NCBI GenBank assembly: GCA_026713105.1
Contig: JAPOPC010000048.1
Span: 1 to 64,000, forward strand
From: Acidimicrobiaceae bacterium
GTDB taxonomy: Bacteria > Actinomycetota > Acidimicrobiia > Acidimicrobiales > Poriferisodalaceae
Length of the DNA stretch: 64,000 bases
Direction: 5' to 3'
Shown here: positions 61,405 to 64,000 of the stretch, piece by piece
Numbering within the stretch: position 1 is the stretch's first letter
Layout: every line of letters starts with the position of its first letter
The notes under the pieces: generated by a model
The model's database searches: none
What the model was told of the DNA's origin: nothing
The model's input: only the letters and a program-made list of their open reading frames with translations
Program-made: the position numbers and the translations under genes

Positions 61405-62678
61405 GGGTGCGCCGCAGGTTAACTCGCGTGGTGTAGTGTCAGGTGTGTGGAGTTGTCGGCTGCTGCTGCGGGGGTGTTCTTCGACACGGTGATGCCGCAT
61501 CTGGGCGAGCGTCAGCGGCGTGTGTTGTCGGGCGCGCTGGCCGAGGCGCTGGGCCGCGGCGGGCAGGCGTTCGTGGTGGAGGCGTCGGGGATCTCGACTT
61601 CGACGATGTCGAGGGCTGCGCGGGAGGTGCGCGAGGGGGTGGAGCCGTCGGACCGTCAGCGGGCGGAGGGCGGCGGGGACCGCCCGGCGGTCGACAAGCA
61701 GCCCGGCCTGGCCGAGGCGCTCGACGAGCTGGTGCATCCGAGCACGCGCGGCAGCCCGACCTCGCCGCTGCGCTGGACGTTGAAGTCGACCTATCAGCTC
61801 GCACGCGAGCTGGCCGCGCAGGGCTTCAAGGCGTCCGCGGAGCTGGTGCGGCGGCTGCTGCACCAGATGGGCTACTCGCTGCAGGCGCCGGCCAAGCAGA
61901 ACGAGGGCGCCGCCCATCGCGACCGGGACGCCCAGTTCGCGTATCTCAACTCGCTCGCGCAGGAGTTCCTCGACGCCGGCGAGCCGGCGGTCAGCGTGGA
62001 CACCAAGAAAAAGGAGCTCATCGGGAACTACGCCAACAAGGGCGCCGAATGGGAGCCCGCCGGCGAGCCGCAGCGGGTCAACGTGCACGACTTCGCGGAC
62101 CGCTCGTTGGGAGAGTTCGCCACCGCCATCGGCTACGGCGTCTACGACCTCGCCAACAACGACGGCTGGGTCAGCGTCGGCGACAGCGCCGACACCGCCG
62201 AGTTCGCCGTCAACTCCATCCGCCGCTGGTGGGACACCCTCGGACGGCAGCGGTTCCCGAACGCGACCCGTCTGCTCATCACCGCCGACGCCGGCGGATC
62301 CAACGGATACCGGCCCCGCGCCTGGAAATGGTTCCTCGCCCGCCTCGCCGCCGACACCGGCCTCGAGATCACCGTCGTGCACTACCCGCCCGGCACCAGC
62401 AAATGGAACAAGATCGAGCACCGCCTCTTCAGCTTCATCACCATGAACTGGCGAGGCCGACCCCTCACCGACATCGCCACCATCGTCGAGCTCATCGCCT
62501 CCACCACCACCCAAACCGGACTCACCGTCCAAGCAGCCCACGACCCCGCCTGGTACCAACGCGGCATCAAAATCACCGACCACCAGATGAAACAACTCCC
62601 ACTGCGGCCCCACCACTGGCACGGCGAATGGAACTACACCATCACACCCAACCACGCGACCTAACCCGCGGCGGACCC
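61405..62678 (+). mobile_element. ISAzo13-family insertion sequence
   Basis: The 28-bp ends match in inverted orientation at 24 positions: GGGTGCGCCGCAGGTTA at 61405 on the left and the complement of TAACCCGCGGCGGACCC ending at 62678 on the right, both continuing with TCGCGTGGT. One intact transposase gene fills the element. A target duplication is not evident by eye. The element has cut the nitroreductase gene. Confidence 0.85.
61447..62664 (+). CDS. ISAzo13-family transposase
   Basis: 405 residues from a GTG start. The N-terminal region includes an HTH (EASGISTSTMSRAAREV). The DDE core is seen in VSVDTKKKELIGNY (first Asp), LITADAGGSNGYRPR (second Asp) and GTSKWNKIEHRLFS (Glu). The order and the spacing of these motifs, and HPSTRGSPTSPLRWTLKS upstream, are characteristic of the family. 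The enzyme excises and inserts the element by a DDE reaction. Reading frame and motifs are intact, so it may still move. Confidence 0.93.
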   Translation: MELSAAAAGVFFDTVMPHLGERQRRVLSGALAEALGRGGQAFVVEASGISTSTMSRAAREVREGVEPSDRQRAEGGGDRPAVDKQPGLAEALDELVHPSTRGSPTSPLRWTLKSTYQLARELAAQGFKASAELVRRLLHQMGYSLQAPAKQNEGAAHRDRDAQFAYLNSLAQEFLDAGEPAVSVDTKKKELIGNYANKGAEWEPAGEPQRVNVHDFADRSLGEFATAIGYGVYDLANNDGWVSVGDSADTAEFAVNSIRRWWDTLGRQRFPNATRLLITADAGGSNGYRPRAWKWFLARLAADTGLEITVVHYPPGTSKWNKIEHRLFSFITMNWRGRPLTDIATIVELIASTTTQTGLTVQAAHDPAWYQRGIKITDHQMKQLPLRPHHWHGEWNYTITPNHAT

Positions 62679-62695
62679 TAAGCAATCAGTACGTG

Positions 62696-63157
62696 CTACT
62701 GCCGACCGAGCCAGCGGATGACGCGTCGTGTAGATCGAAGCCCTGTTCGAGCCGTGGCAGAGCGATGACGCCGCTCTTGTTTTTGATCTCGCAGATCTTG
62801 TTTTGGAGCTCGTTCAGATTCATATTCTGCCGACATTCGGTCGATTTCATCGATCATGCCTGAAAAATGGACGATTGCGTCCTCTATCTCGTCAATCTGT
62901 CCTACAAACTCAAGACATGCACGAGTCCGCCGGAGAAGGACTTGGCTTGCCTCAAGCGCCGCTGCATACGCGTCCCTTGCGCGTCGCCCGTTAGATAGTG
63001 TGGGCCGCTCATCGAAAGCGCGAACCATTCTGTCTACGTGTTTGGCCGCCGACCCGCGAAGCTCGGCGAGTTCAATGCACTCTTGAGTACAGCGGACGTC
63101 GTTTGGCGCATTTTCTGCGCAGATGCATGGCAGTGCCGTTCTTGGGTCTTGGTTCAT
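62696..63157 (-). CDS. Hypothetical coiled-coil protein
   Basis: 153 residues from the ATG at 63157; a start at 63235 is possible. The N-terminus has four Cys (ALPCICAENAP, RCTQEC), and the rest is helical with heptad-like patterns (EFVGQIDEIEDAIVHFSGMI), ending with a basic tail. No family was recognised. Codon use is less GC-biased than in the surrounding IS and the ssp core genes, like the next gene on the same strand 84 bases upstream; the two may be one transcript and a recent acquisition. Confidence 0.45.
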   Translation of the reverse strand: MNQDPRTALPCICAENAPNDVRCTQECIELAELRGSAAKHVDRMVRAFDERPTLSNGRRARDAYAAALEASQVLLRRTRACLEFVGQIDEIEDAIVHFSGMIDEIDRMSAEYESERAPKQDLRDQKQERRHRSATARTGLRSTRRVIRWLGRQ

Positions 63158-63241
63158 GTCAGCGCTACTTGGTCCGTGAGAGTGGATGTCGAGTTGTGAT
63201 AGCGGCAGTATTGCATGCACGCGCTCGCCGGACAAATCAGG

Positions 63242-64000
63242 CTATTGTACACCCCCCAACCATGCGCTCAACTCGGCTTCTTCCGCTTCTGTGAGGTTGA
63301 GGTGCACTGCCTGCGCCCGCGCTATCGTCGAATTCAATACAGCCGTCCTGATTTGTTGCTCAGTTGGAGCCGGGACCGAGTTCAGCGGCTGCCCACCATA
63401 TAGAGCGGACCGCACTACATGACCAATCTGTGTTCGTCCTATTCCGATTCCGTGTTCTCGAAGTTCGTCTCGACACCAGGCGGTGCAATTTGTCAGGTTG
63501 AACTCATTTCCATGCGGGTATCGTGCCATTACTGCAAAGAGTGCATTCCATTTGCTGCTGTCGAGTCGCGGAAGTTCAGTCTCATTGCATATCCTTTGTA
63601 TGGTGTCCGGAAGCACTACGCTCTGGTCCGTCGGCATTCCATGTCTTGTTGTATCCCAAACGTGGTGGCCCTCAACGACATAGCTGCTGTCGATAGATTG
63701 AAGAAATCTACCGAAAGACTGGTAGCCGAACCAGTCTTCTAACCCTTCTGAATGCTCCAACGATGCACGAAGTTCTTGAGCAAATGTCGCGAGAAGCACG
63801 GGCTCGTCGCTGTTCTCGATGTGAGATTTGACCGCGCCGATTGCCGCAGTCTCCTGCCTACTTCGTTTGTCACCCTCAATTGCACAATCCTGCGCAGCCA
63901 ACGGCACTCGCTCAAGTTCATCTTTCGCCGTTCCGTTGAGGTGTTCGGACTCAAGTAGTTCGCCGATGTCCAAGACTGCATCTGCAACCTGCCGATACGC
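63242..64000 (-). CDS. C-terminal part of a protein with OST-HTH/LOTUS-like segment (5' end outside window)
   Basis: The frame is open to the window end; about 252 residues are visible. Residues near DEPVLLATFAQELRASLEHS and WFGYQSFGRFLQSI fit the helical pattern of OST-HTH/LOTUS RNA-binding domains, often found at the end of NYN-domain nucleases. A second helical segment, NALFAVMARYPHGNEFNL, and RTQIGHVVRSALYGG may be a further winged helix. The nuclease half, if any, would lie beyond the window. The assignment is tentative. Confidence 0.5.
   Translation of the reverse strand, partial: AYRQVADAVLDIGELLESEHLNGTAKDELERVPLAAQDCAIEGDKRSRQETAAIGAVKSHIENSDEPVLLATFAQELRASLEHSEGLEDWFGYQSFGRFLQSIDSSYVVEGHHVWDTTRHGMPTDQSVVLPDTIQRICNETELPRLDSSKWNALFAVMARYPHGNEFNLTNCTAWCRDELREHGIGIGRTQIGHVVRSALYGGQPLNSVPAPTEQQIRTAVLNSTIARAQAVHLNLTEAEEAELSAWLGGVQ

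Noticed and set aside
61443-62681. 412-codon frame overlapping the ISAzo13 transposase
   Set aside because: The product is almost entirely Arg, Gly, Pro and His without motifs; the other frame has the full DDE transposase.

Overview
The window is high-GC DNA with GTG starts, several probably leaderless genes, an LppM-type lipoprotein, a luciferase-like (F420-type) oxidoreductase, an actinobacterial-type DapD and many secreted beta-rich proteins. This points to an actinomycetote, most likely of the class Acidimicrobiia; the class is inference, because no rRNA or other marker is present. No tRNA, rRNA or CRISPR array was seen.

Bases 1-22,800 are accessory and surface-related. They hold the end of a cadherin-like protein, a 1.35-kb duplication carrying a secreted Gln/Pro-rich protein (521-1876 and 10942-12286), a divergent toxin-antitoxin pair, two tandem paralogous surface proteins with the same 5' leader, a Cache-type lipoprotein, a plant-type leucine-rich-repeat protein, an AAA ATPase, an IS21 element, lipoproteins, and a scrambled zone (14755-21500). 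That zone contains repeated pieces of one module: a cell-wall-binding (CWB2) protein, a 38-residue membrane peptide and a DUF4143 ATPase. Three NTPase genes in this half have short direct repeats in front of their starts.

Bases 22,900-31,200 look like ordinary chromosome: a co-directional catabolic set (LLM oxidoreductase, enoyl-CoA hydratase, double RidA protein, MaoC-type dehydratase, acyl-CoA dehydrogenase, class III CoA transferase) and a convergent amidohydrolase. At 31,427-33,949 lies a small nuclease island: a RusA-like resolvase translationally coupled to a nuclease-HEPN fusion, then a convergent Fic protein. DapD, an orphan HicB, and two Asp-box lipoproteins follow, each lipoprotein behind a mazEF pair, one decayed and one intact.

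Bases 40,100-49,600 hold a nitronate monooxygenase, an SDR, a complete zinc regulon (permease and His-rich binding protein on the minus strand; ATPase, Zur and a CDF exporter on the plus strand, around a Zur-like promoter), an AlbA_2 ATPase flanked by repeats, and a phosphoribosyltransferase with a deletion-derived pseudogene copy.

Bases 49,770-64,000 contain a membrane-anchored phosphotransferase chimera and then a complete phosphorothioate defence locus of the SspABCD-SspE type (51927-60969): cysteine desulfurase, DUF4007 protein, large ATPase and PP-loop enzyme as overlapping genes, followed by an AT-richer DUF262/DUF1524 effector. Beyond it are a nitroreductase pseudogene cut by an ISAzo13-family element and two genes of uncertain role, the last running off the window.
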